Shown here: positions 45,605-53,285 of the stretch, one piece after another
Position numbering within the stretch: position 1 is the first letter of the stretch
How the letters are laid out: the number at the start of each line of letters is the position of its first letter
NCBI RefSeq assembly: GCF_030696885.1
Contig: NZ_JAUYRI010000024.1
Location: forward strand, 124,001 to 188,000
Origin: Thiobacillus sp.
GTDB taxonomy: Bacteria > Pseudomonadota > Gammaproteobacteria > Burkholderiales > Thiobacillaceae
DNA: 64,000 bases
Direction of reading: 5' to 3'
The notes under the pieces: generated by a model
Databases searched by the model: none
Seen by the model: the letters and a program-made list of their open reading frames with translations, nothing else
Told to the model about the DNA's origin: nothing
Made by a program: the position numbers and the translations under genes

Positions 45605-46626
45605 ACATTTCCGCCGACCGTCTGCCCGATCAGCTGTCGCGGGGTCTCGCCGCGCTCTATGTGGTGGTGGGCGACGAGCCGCTGGCAGCGCAGGAGGCGG
45701 CCGACGCCATCCGCGCGGCGGCGCGCGCAGCCGGGCACAGCGAACGCACGGTCCATACCGTGCAGGGGCGCTACAACTGGCAGGGCATCTTTGCCAGCGG
45801 CGACAATTTTTCGCTGTTCGCCGAGCGTCGGCTGACCGAAATCCGTATCCCGTCTGGCAAGCCCGGCGTCGACGGCGCCAAGGCGCTGGAAACCTATGCC
45901 TCCCGCTTGCCTGAGGACACGCTTACCCTGATCAGCCTGCCGGGGCTGGAATGGAAAACCCAGCAGAGCCGCTGGTTTGCCGCCCTGGCCAAAAGCGGCG
46001 TGGTGGTCGAGGCCAAGCCCATCGACCGCGCCGCGCTGCCCGGCTGGATCGAACGCCGGCTGGCCCGCCAGGGCTTGCGCGCCGACCGTGCTGCGCTGGA
46101 ATTTCTGGCCGATCAGGTCGAGGGAAATTTATTGGCGGCGCAGCAGGAGATCGACAAGCTCGCGTTGCTGCTACCGCCGGGCACGGTCACGCTGGCCGAC
46201 GTCGAGCATGCGGTGGTCGACGTCAGCCGGCTGGAGGCCGATGCCTTGCAGGACGCGCTGTATGCGGGCGATGGCGTGCGCTTTGCCCACATCGTGACCG
46301 ACCTCCGGGACGCGGGCGAAGCGGTGCCGGCCATCCTGTGGCAGGTCAGTTCGGCGGTGGGGCTGCTGCTCAGGCTAAAATTGGCCGTGGCCCAGGGCGA
46401 GAGTCTGCCCGCGGCGATGCGGACGCTGTGGGGGCGCGACAAACAGCGCGCACTGCAGATCGAGCGGGCGCTGAAACGACTGCCGCTGGAAAAAATTGAA
46501 TGTGCGCTGGCCGATCTGGCGCTGATCGACCGCCAGGCCAAGGGGCTGGAACGCATGGGCGACCCCTGGGATACGCTGCTGCGCATGGGCATGACACTGG
46601 CCCAGCCGGCGACCAACGGAAAATGA
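45601..46626 (+). CDS. holA: DNA polymerase III delta subunit
   Basis: 341 residues if it starts at TTG 45601, which overlaps the lptE stop (TTGA); no ATG or GTG fits better. The N-terminus ([26 protein letters not shown]) is the HolA AAA+-like start, and [22 protein letters not shown] is a typical end. It opens the beta clamp within the clamp loader. Translationally coupled to lptE. Confidence 0.92.
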
Positions 46627-46628
46627 TG

Positions 46629-47906
46629 ATGGACGTGAAACAGTACATGCAGACGGTGGGCAAGCAGGCGCGCGAAGCCTCGCGCGCGATTGCGCGCGCC
46701 GACACCAACCAGAAGAACCTTGCACTCACGGCGATGGCGGCGGCGATCCGGCGCGACGCCGTCAAACTGCTCGAAGCGAATGCACGCGACATGGAACACG
46801 CGCGCGCCGCGGGCTACGACACCGCGCTGCTGGATCGTCTGCAATTGACCGACAAGACCGTCGCCGGCATGGCCGAAGGCCTCGAGCAGATCGCCGCGCT
46901 GCCGGACCCGGTCGGCGAGATCGACGGCCTCAAGTACCGCCCCTCCGGCATCCAGGTCGGCAAAATGCGGGTGCCGCTTGGCGTCATCGGCATCATCTAC
47001 GAGGCGCGCCCCAACGTCACCGCGGACGCCGCCGGCCTGTGCCTGAAGTCCGGCAACGCGGCGATCCTGCGCGGTGGCTCCGAGGCGCTGCATTCGAACC
47101 AGGCGGTCGCCGCCTGCGTGCGTGAGGGGTTGGAAGCGGCTGGGCTGCCGCCGACGGTGGTGCAGGTGATTGAGACGACCGACCGCGCCGCGGTGGGTGA
47201 ACTCATCACCATGAAGGACTATGTGGATGTGATCGTGCCACGCGGTGGCAAGGGCCTGATCGAACGCATCACCGGCGAGGCGCGGGTGCCGGTGATCAAG
47301 CACCTGCACGGCAACTGCCATGTCTATGTCGACGATCGAGCCGACCTCGCCAAGGCGCTGAAGATCGTCGAGAACGCCAAGACCCAGCGCTACGGCACCT
47401 GCAACACCACCGAGTCCTTACTGGTGGCGCGCGGCGTCGCGGCCGCCGCATTGCCGGATATTGGGAAAATGCTGGCCGGCAAGGGCGTCGAAATGCGTTG
47501 CTGCCCGGAGGCGCTGGCGATCCTACAGGGCGCCGGCGTCGCCGCCGACAAGCTGAAAGCCGCGGTGGAAGCTGACTGGACCGAGGAGTATCTCGGTCCG
47601 ATCATCGCGGTCAAGGTGGTCGACGACCTCGACGCCGCGATGAACCACATCAATACTCACGGCTCGCAGCACACCGACGCCATCGTCACCGAGGACTATG
47701 GCCGGGCGCGCCGTTTCCTGCGCGAGGTCGATTCGGCCAGCGTCGTGGTCAATGCCTCAACCCGCTTCGCCGACGGCTTTGAATACGGCCTCGGTGCGGA
47801 GATCGGCATTTCCACCGACAAGATCCACGCACGCGGCCCGGTCGGCCTGGAAGGGCTGACCAGCCAGAAATGGGTGGTGCTGGGAGACGGCCACGTGCGC
47901 GGCTGA
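46629..47906 (+). CDS. proA: Gamma-glutamyl phosphate reductase
   Basis: 425 residues from ATG 46629; ATGs at 46623 and 46626 are also in frame. Family text includes [27 protein letters not shown], the catalytic-cysteine region [17 protein letters not shown], and [21 protein letters not shown]. It reduces gamma-glutamyl phosphate in proline synthesis. proB is not adjacent. It starts just after holA, whose stop overlaps the ATG cluster. Confidence 0.97.
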   Translation: MDVKQYMQTVGKQAREASRAIARADTNQKNLALTAMAAAIRRDAVKLLEANARDMEHARAAGYDTALLDRLQLTDKTVAGMAEGLEQIAALPDPVGEIDGLKYRPSGIQVGKMRVPLGVIGIIYEARPNVTADAAGLCLKSGNAAILRGGSEALHSNQAVAACVREGLEAAGLPPTVVQVIETTDRAAVGELITMKDYVDVIVPRGGKGLIERITGEARVPVIKHLHGNCHVYVDDRADLAKALKIVENAKTQRYGTCNTTESLLVARGVAAAALPDIGKMLAGKGVEMRCCPEALAILQGAGVAADKLKAAVEADWTEEYLGPIIAVKVVDDLDAAMNHINTHGSQHTDAIVTEDYGRARRFLREVDSASVVVNASTRFADGFEYGLGAEIGISTDKIHARGPVGLEGLTSQKWVVLGDGHVRG

Positions 47907-47907
47907 G

Positions 47908-48630
47908 ATGTCGGCTTCGCCGAACGGTGAAGGGGGAAGTGAGAAGGGGGAAGGGGAAAACCTCGCAACGCCCCACCCTTCACCCTTTACCCTTCCCCCT
48001 TCACACGCCGTCGGTGTGATGGGCGGCACCTTCGATCCGATCCATTACGGTCATCTGCGCCTCGCCGAGGAGATGGCCGACGCGCTGGGCCTCGAGCGCG
48101 TCGTCTTCATCCCCGCCGGCCAGCCGCCGCACCGGGGGGCGCCGCGCACTGCGGCACTGCATCGACTGGAGATGGTGCGCCGGGCGCTTGCCGGCAACCC
48201 GCGTTTCGAGGCTGACGCGCGCGAGGTCGAACGTGTCGCACCGAGCTACACGGTCGATACGCTGACCGCGCTGCGCGCCGAACTGGGCGCCGAGCGGCCG
48301 CTGTGGCTGCTGCTGGGCGCCGACGCGTTTCTGGGCCTGACGACCTGGCACGAATGGCGGCGGCTGTTCGCGCTGGCGAACCTCGCGGTGGCGGCGCGGC
48401 CGGGCACATCGCTGCTGGATGCGGACGCGATGCCGACTATGCTGAGACAAGAGGTCGCGCAGCGGCAGCACACGGCCGGGGCAGCCGGCGGGGTGCGCGT
48501 CCGGCAAACGCCGCCGCTCGACATTTCCGCCACCGCCATCCGCGACACCCTGGCACGGCGGGGCAGCCCACGCTATCTGCTGCCCGACACCGTGCTCGAC
48601 TATATTCACGAACACCAACTGTATACATAA
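47908..48630 (+). CDS. nadD: Nicotinate-nucleotide adenylyltransferase
   Basis: 240 residues from ATG 47908, or about 204 from a start near 48016-48019. The nucleotidyltransferase core GVMGGTFDPIHYGHLRLAEE and the late IRDTLARRGSPRYLLPD (ISxTxIR type) are present. It adenylates nicotinate mononucleotide in NAD synthesis. The residues before HAVGVMGG are encoded by a heptad-repeat hairpin (…GGSEKGEGEN…PHPSPFTLPP). The core needs some residues before GG, so either the repeat was inserted into a translated N-terminus or translation starts at GTG 48016. Confidence 0.93.
   Translation: MSASPNGEGGSEKGEGENLATPHPSPFTLPPSHAVGVMGGTFDPIHYGHLRLAEEMADALGLERVVFIPAGQPPHRGAPRTAALHRLEMVRRALAGNPRFEADAREVERVAPSYTVDTLTALRAELGAERPLWLLLGADAFLGLTTWHEWRRLFALANLAVAARPGTSLLDADAMPTMLRQEVAQRQHTAGAAGGVRVRQTPPLDISATAIRDTLARRGSPRYLLPDTVLDYIHEHQLYT
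47926..48003. repeat. Heptad-repeat hairpin overlapping the 5' end of nadD
   Basis: Five 7-nt units (GGTGAAG, GGGGAAG, TGAGAAG, GGGGAAG, GGGAAAA; 47926-47960) face four complementary-type units (CCCTTCA, CCCTTTA, CCCTTCC, CCCTTCA; 47976-48003). The arms can form a long hairpin in DNA or mRNA. It is the same class as 23341-23445 but with a different heptad. Confidence 0.9.
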
Positions 48631-48633
48631 CCT

Positions 48634-48993
48634 ATGAACATTGAAGCCAAAATCAAACTGATCGTCGACGCCCTCGAGGACGTCAAGGCGCAGGACATCA
48701 CCGTGCTCGATACCGGCAAGCTCACTTCGCTGTTCGAGCGCATGGTGATCGCCAGCGGTTCGTCCAACCGCCAGACCCGTGCGCTCGCCGACAATGTGCG
48801 CGTCAAGATGAAGGCAGCGGACGCCTACGTCGGCAACACGGAAGGCGAAGACACCGGCGACTGGGTGCTGCTCGACCTGGGCGACGTGATCGTCCATGTG
48901 ATGCTGCCCGCCGTGCGTTCGCACTACAACCTGGAAGAGCTGTGGGGCGCCGCCGAAGCGGCACGCGCCCGCCACGTGCAGGCCGATCATTAA
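48634..48993 (+). CDS. rsfS: Ribosome silencing factor RsfS
   Basis: 119 residues with the DUF143 pattern (VDALEDVKAQDITVLDTGKL, IASGSSNRQTRALADNV, DWVLLDLGDVIVHVM). It binds L14 and prevents subunit joining when nutrients are scarce. It follows nadD by 3 bp and precedes rlmH, the conserved order. Confidence 0.97.
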   Translation: MNIEAKIKLIVDALEDVKAQDITVLDTGKLTSLFERMVIASGSSNRQTRALADNVRVKMKAADAYVGNTEGEDTGDWVLLDLGDVIVHVMLPAVRSHYNLEELWGAAEAARARHVQADH

Positions 48994-49001
48994 GTCACGC
49001 T

Positions 49002-49472
49002 GTGAAACTGCACCTGATCGCTGTCGGCCACAAGATGCCCGGCTGGATCAATGCGGGCTACGACGACTATGCCCGGCGCATGCCGCCTGATCTGCCGCTC
49101 TCTCTGACCGAGATCAAGCCGGGCCACCGGGTGGCCGGAGAGGACGGCGCGCGGGCGCGGCAACTGGAAGCAGCGCGCATTCTGGCCGCGCTGCCTACCG
49201 GCAGCGTGCCGGTGGTGCTTGACGAGCGCGGTGTACAGGCGACCACGCGCGACCTGGCGTCGTGGCTGACCGGCTGGATGAATGAGGGCGTGTCGCCGGC
49301 GTTTGTGATCGGCGGGGCCGATGGCCTTGACGACAGTGTCAAGGCCCGGGCCGCGAAATTGCTGGGCTTGTCGAAGCTGACGCTGCCCCATGCGCTGGCC
49401 CGCGTGATGCTGGCTGAGCAGTTATACCGTGCCGCCTGTATCATCAAGGGACATCCCTACCATCGGGATTGA
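49002..49472 (+). CDS. rlmH: 23S rRNA pseudouridine-1915 N3-methyltransferase
   Basis: 156 residues from GTG 49002, 8 bp after rsfS; the longer frame is out of family. SPOUT-fold features are the N-terminal KLHLIAVGHKMPGWINAGYD, the SAM-knot region VIGGADGLDDSVKARA and the C-terminal LARVMLAEQLYRAACIIKGH then PYHRD. It methylates pseudouridine 1915 in helix 69. Confidence 0.96.
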   Translation: MKLHLIAVGHKMPGWINAGYDDYARRMPPDLPLSLTEIKPGHRVAGEDGARARQLEAARILAALPTGSVPVVLDERGVQATTRDLASWLTGWMNEGVSPAFVIGGADGLDDSVKARAAKLLGLSKLTLPHALARVMLAEQLYRAACIIKGHPYHRD

Positions 49473-49487
49473 GGGGCATTCCAACAC

Positions 49488-50099
49488 ATGCTGGTCGACA
49501 AACGTATTTACCTGGCATCGCAATCGCCGCGGCGGCGTGAGTTGCTGAAGCAGATTGGCATCGCCTTCGACGTGCTGCCGCTGCGCGCCGTGGCCGGACG
49601 CCTGGACGTTGTCGAAGTGCCCCGTGACGGCGAAGCGGCGGCCGAATTTGCGCAGCGCATGGCGACCGAAAAGGCCGCCTGCGGCTGGCGTGCCGTGGAC
49701 CTGCGCCACCTGCTGCGTTTTCCGGTGCTGGGTGCGGACACGGTGGTCGAACTCGACGGCGACATTCTCGGCAAGCCGCGCGACCGTCTGGATGCCGCCG
49801 CCATGCTGACGCGTCTGTCCGGACGCCAGCATCAGGTGCATACCGCCGTGGCGGTGCATCACGAAGACCGCATGGAATTACGCCTGTCGTCGAGCCAGGT
49901 GCGGTTTTCCGCGATCGACGCCGCCGCCATCGCGCGCTATCTCGAAACCGGCGAATACCTCGGCAAGGCAGGCGCCTATGGTATCCAGGGGCGCGCCGGC
50001 GCATTTATCGAGCATATCGAGGGCAGCTACAGCGGCATCATGGGATTGCCCTTATATGAAACGAGCACCCTGCTGAACCAGTTTGGTTTCGTGATTTGA
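49488..50099 (+). CDS. maf: Maf-like nucleotide pyrophosphatase (YhdE type)
   Basis: 203 residues: [16 protein letters not shown] at the N-terminus, [20 protein letters not shown] with the catalytic aspartate, and [20 protein letters not shown]. Maf proteins hydrolyse dTTP/UTP or modified nucleotides. In betaproteobacteria the gene precedes rng, as here with 16 bp between them. Confidence 0.95.
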   Translation: MLVDKRIYLASQSPRRRELLKQIGIAFDVLPLRAVAGRLDVVEVPRDGEAAAEFAQRMATEKAACGWRAVDLRHLLRFPVLGADTVVELDGDILGKPRDRLDAAAMLTRLSGRQHQVHTAVAVHHEDRMELRLSSSQVRFSAIDAAAIARYLETGEYLGKAGAYGIQGRAGAFIEHIEGSYSGIMGLPLYETSTLLNQFGFVI

Positions 50100-50115
50100 T
50101 CCCCGCCCTCCTGCC

Positions 50116-51567
50116 ATGAGCGAAGAAATCCTCGTCAACGTCACCCCGCAGGAAACGCGCGTCGCCGTACTGCATCTGGGCGCGGTGCAGGAACTCCATA
50201 TCGAGCGCGCGCAATGCCGTGGGCTGGTCAGCAACATCTACATGGGCCGTGTGGTGCGCGTGCTGCCGGGCATGCAGTCCGCCTTCATCGACGTTGGCCT
50301 GGAGCGCGCGGCCTTCCTGCACGTGGCCGATATCTGGCAAGCGCGACGCGGCAGCGAGGCCGAGCGCCCCATCGAGCAGATCCTGCACGAAGGCGAGAGT
50401 CTGATGGTGCAGGTGATCAAGGACCCGATCGGCACCAAGGGCGCGCGCCTGTCGACCCAGATCAGCTTTGCCGGACGCTATCTGGTCTACTTGCCGCAGG
50501 AATCGCACATCGGCATTTCGCAGAAAATCGAAGGCGAGGAAGAGCGCGAACAGCTGCGCCAGAAGCTGCACCGGCTGATGCCGGAAGACGCCACCGGCGG
50601 CTTCATCGTGCGCACCATGGCCGAGACCGCAGAAGACACCGAAATGCAGGCCGACATCGACTACCTGCGGCGGCTGTGGAGCAACATCCAGTCGCGCGGC
50701 AACTGCGTCGTGCCGTGCATCCTGTATCAGGACCTCGATCTCTCGCTGCGCGTGCTGCGTGATTTCGTCAACCGCGATACCGCCCGCATCCTGATCGATT
50801 CGCGCGAAACCTACCAGCGCATGGTCGAGTTTGCGCAGAACTACACCCATGCCGTGCACGACAAGCTGCAGCACTACAGCGCCGACCGGCCGCTGTTCGA
50901 TCTCTACGCCGTCGAGGATGAAATCGCCAAGGCGCTGGGGCGGCGTGTCGATCTCAAGTCCGGCGGCTACGTCATCATCGACCAGACCGAGGCGCTGACC
51001 ACGGTTGACGTAAACACCGGCGGCTTCGTCGGCGCGCGCAACTTCGACGACACCATCTTCAAGACCAATCTCGAGGCCGCGCAGTCCATCGCGCGCCAAC
51101 TGCGCCTGCGCAATCTGGGTGGCATCATCATCATCGACTTCATCGACATGGACAACGCCGAGCATCAAGATGCGGTGCTGACCGAACTGAAGAAGACGCT
51201 GGCGCGCGATCCCACCCGCACCACGGTTTCCGGCTTCTCCGCACTGGGGCTGGTCGAGATGACACGCAAGCGGACACGGGAATCGCTCGCGCATGTGCTG
51301 TGCGAACCCTGCCCCACCTGCGCCGGCCGCGGCGAAATCAAGACCGCGCAGACCGTGTGCTACGACGTGCTGCGCGAAATCCTGCGCGAGGCGCGCCAGT
51401 TCGTCGCGCGCGAATACCGCATCGTTGCCGCGCAAAGCGTGATCGACCTGTTCCTCGACGAAGAGTCCGGTAGCCTCGCCCAGCTGATCGACTTCATCGG
51501 CAAACCGGTGTCGCTGCAGGTCGAGACGACCTATCCGCAGGAACAGTACGACATCATATTGCTGTGA
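50116..51567 (+). CDS. rng: Ribonuclease G
   Basis: 483 residues. The S1 domain is N-terminal (NIYMGRVVRVLPGMQSAFID), the DNase I-like catalytic part has GGIIIIDFIDMDN with the Mg-binding aspartates, and CEPCPTCAGRG is the zinc-link. It processes 5S and 16S rRNA 5' ends and degrades some mRNAs. The length excludes full RNase E. Last gene but one of the string; a DNA glycosylase gene overlaps it by 4 bases. Confidence 0.96.
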   Translation: MSEEILVNVTPQETRVAVLHLGAVQELHIERAQCRGLVSNIYMGRVVRVLPGMQSAFIDVGLERAAFLHVADIWQARRGSEAERPIEQILHEGESLMVQVIKDPIGTKGARLSTQISFAGRYLVYLPQESHIGISQKIEGEEEREQLRQKLHRLMPEDATGGFIVRTMAETAEDTEMQADIDYLRRLWSNIQSRGNCVVPCILYQDLDLSLRVLRDFVNRDTARILIDSRETYQRMVEFAQNYTHAVHDKLQHYSADRPLFDLYAVEDEIAKALGRRVDLKSGGYVIIDQTEALTTVDVNTGGFVGARNFDDTIFKTNLEAAQSIARQLRLRNLGGIIIIDFIDMDNAEHQDAVLTELKKTLARDPTRTTVSGFSALGLVEMTRKRTRESLAHVLCEPCPTCAGRGEIKTAQTVCYDVLREILREARQFVAREYRIVAAQSVIDLFLDEESGSLAQLIDFIGKPVSLQVETTYPQEQYDIILL

Positions 51568-52193
51568 AAACGCTGGCGGCACCCGCGTACTGGAAACCGG
51601 CCTGCACCGAGCTCGCTGCCGCGGACCCGGTGATGGCCGCGCTGATCGCGCGCTATCCCGATGCCATCCTCGCCAATCGCGGCGACCCGTTCCAGACACT
51701 GGCGCGCGCCATCGTCGGCCAGCAGATCTCGGTCAAGGCGGCCGACAGTGTGTGGGCGCGCTTTGCCGGCTATGCGCAGACCGTCAGTCCCGAACACATC
51801 GCCACGCTGGAGCTCGACGCGCTCGCCGCCTGCGGTCTGTCGCGCCGCAAGGCCGAATACCTGCGTGATCTGGCCGGCCATTTCGTCGATGGTCGCATCG
51901 AGCCAGCACGCTGGAAGAAAATGGAAGACGAAGCAGTCATCACCGAACTCGTCGACGTGCGCGGCATCGGCCGCTGGACCGCCGAGATGTTCCTGATATT
52001 CAGCCTGCGCCGCCCCGACGTCTGGCCGGTCGACGACATCGGCCTGCAAAAGGCCGTCGCGCTGCATTACCTTGAGGGGGAGCGCCCCACGCCCAAAACA
52101 TTACGTGAGCACGGCGAACGTCACGCGCCCTGGCGCACGGTTGCCACCTGGTATCTGTGGCGCAGCCTGGATCCGGCGGTGGTGCAGTATTAG
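51564..52193 (+). CDS. DNA-3-methyladenine glycosylase II family (HhH-GPD)
   Basis: 209 residues from a GTG overlapping the rng stop (GTGA). The helix-hairpin-helix plus Gly/Pro-Asp region reads VRGIGRWTAEMFLIFSLRRP followed by DVWPVDDIG, where the aspartate is catalytic. These enzymes remove alkylated purines. The length is that of the short AlkA-like group without the N-terminal Ada-type domain. Its TAG stop lies inside the terminal repeat of the palindromic element that follows. Confidence 0.9.
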   Translation: MKTLAAPAYWKPACTELAAADPVMAALIARYPDAILANRGDPFQTLARAIVGQQISVKAADSVWARFAGYAQTVSPEHIATLELDALAACGLSRRKAEYLRDLAGHFVDGRIEPARWKKMEDEAVITELVDVRGIGRWTAEMFLIFSLRRPDVWPVDDIGLQKAVALHYLEGERPTPKTLREHGERHAPWRTVATWYLWRSLDPAVVQY

Positions 52194-52354
52194 TGTCGCG
52201 AATCAGAAATATCGAAACATAAAACGGTGTCTTTTTCCGCATGGCGGCGTTGCTCGTCGTTGCCATAGAGCGAACTATGCCGCCTCCTCGCGCCTTGCCC
52301 TGCGAAAAAATCCATCCGTTTTATTTGCCCCGCTATTTCTGATTCGCGACACTA
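52191..52354. mobile_element. 164-bp palindromic MITE-like element with 21-bp terminal inverted repeats
   Basis: The ends are perfect inverted repeats: TAGTGTCGCGAATCAGAAAT and one more base at 52191-52211, and its complement at 52334-52354. The two arms stay roughly complementary inward to a central CATAG-agcgaa-CTATG. The outermost TA could be the duplicated target site of a Tc/mariner-IS630-type insertion. The stop codons of both convergent neighbours lie in the repeats. No coding capacity. Confidence 0.85.
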
Positions 52355-53119
52355 GGAGGCGACTTCGGCGATGACCGGCGCATGATCCGACGGTCGTTCC
52401 AGCTTGCGCATGTCGCGGTCGATCGTGGACGACGTGCAGGCGGCGGCGAGCGGCTCGGACAGCAGGATATGGTCGATCCTCAGGCCGTGGTTGCGGCGGA
52501 AGCCCATCATCCGGTAGTCCCACCAGCTGAAGGTTTTTTCCGGCTGCTCGAACAGCCGAAAGCTGTCTTTAAGGCCCAGCGCCACCAGACTCCGGAAGCG
52601 CTCGCGTTCCGGTTCGGACACCAGCACGCAGTCTTTCCACGCTTCGGGGTCGTGGACGTCGCGGTCTTCCGGCGCGATGTTGTAGTCGCCCAGCACGGCA
52701 AGCTTCGGATGACGTGCGAGCTCATCTTTCAGCCAGACGGTCAGCGCATCGAACCAGGCGAGCTTGTAGGGATACTTGTCGGAATCGAGGCTCTGGCCGT
52801 TGGGACAGTACACGCACACCAGCCGCACGCCGTCGACGGTGGCGGCAATGACGCGCTTCTGTTCGTCCTCCAGTCCCGGGATGCCGATCTGCACGTCGAG
52901 CGGCTCGGCACGGCTGACGATGGCGACGCCGTTATAGGTCTTCTGGCCGGAAAACGCGACGCGGTAACCGGCCGCGGCCAGCTCGGCAACCGGGAAATTG
53001 TCGTCGGTGAGTTTGGTTTCCTGCAGGCACACCGCGTCGGGCTGGCGGGTGGCGAGAAAGTCCAGCAACTGCGGCAGGCGGACCTTGAGGGAGTTGACGT
53101 TCCAGGCGGCGATTTTCAT
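52352..53119 (-). CDS. xth: Exodeoxyribonuclease III
   Basis: 255 residues. Metal and catalytic residues are in WNVNSLK (Asn7), CLQETKL (Glu34), GDYNIAPEDRDV (Asp151 and Asn153) and SDHAPV. It cuts abasic sites and degrades 3' ends in base-excision repair. Its stop codon is part of the MITE-like repeat, and 51-bp repeats lie upstream of its start. Confidence 0.95.
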   Translation of the reverse strand: MKIAAWNVNSLKVRLPQLLDFLATRQPDAVCLQETKLTDDNFPVAELAAAGYRVAFSGQKTYNGVAIVSRAEPLDVQIGIPGLEDEQKRVIAATVDGVRLVCVYCPNGQSLDSDKYPYKLAWFDALTVWLKDELARHPKLAVLGDYNIAPEDRDVHDPEAWKDCVLVSEPERERFRSLVALGLKDSFRLFEQPEKTFSWWDYRMMGFRRNHGLRIDHILLSEPLAAACTSSTIDRDMRKLERPSDHAPVIAEVAS

Positions 53120-53136
53120 GCCCGCGAGTGTAGCGC

Positions 53137-53285
53137 ATACGATTCCACATGGGCTTCAGCCCATAGTGGATCGGAGTCCTTTAGGGCATACGATTCCACA
53201 CGCTCTTTAGCGCGTAGTGGGTCGGAGTCCTTTAGGGCATACGATTCGCTCGTGCTTCAGCACGTAGATCGGCGTCCTTCAGGGC
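53137..53285. repeat. Three 51-bp-type hairpin repeats
   Basis: Units 53137-53187 and 53188-53238 are 51 bp, and 53239-53285 is a degenerate 47-bp copy. They are the reverse complement of the repeats at 41675-41776. The central stems differ (ATGGGCTTCAGCCCAT; CGCTCTTTAGCG; GTGCTTCAGCAC) but remain self-complementary. The last unit supplies the stop codon of the SulP gene. Confidence 0.93.
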
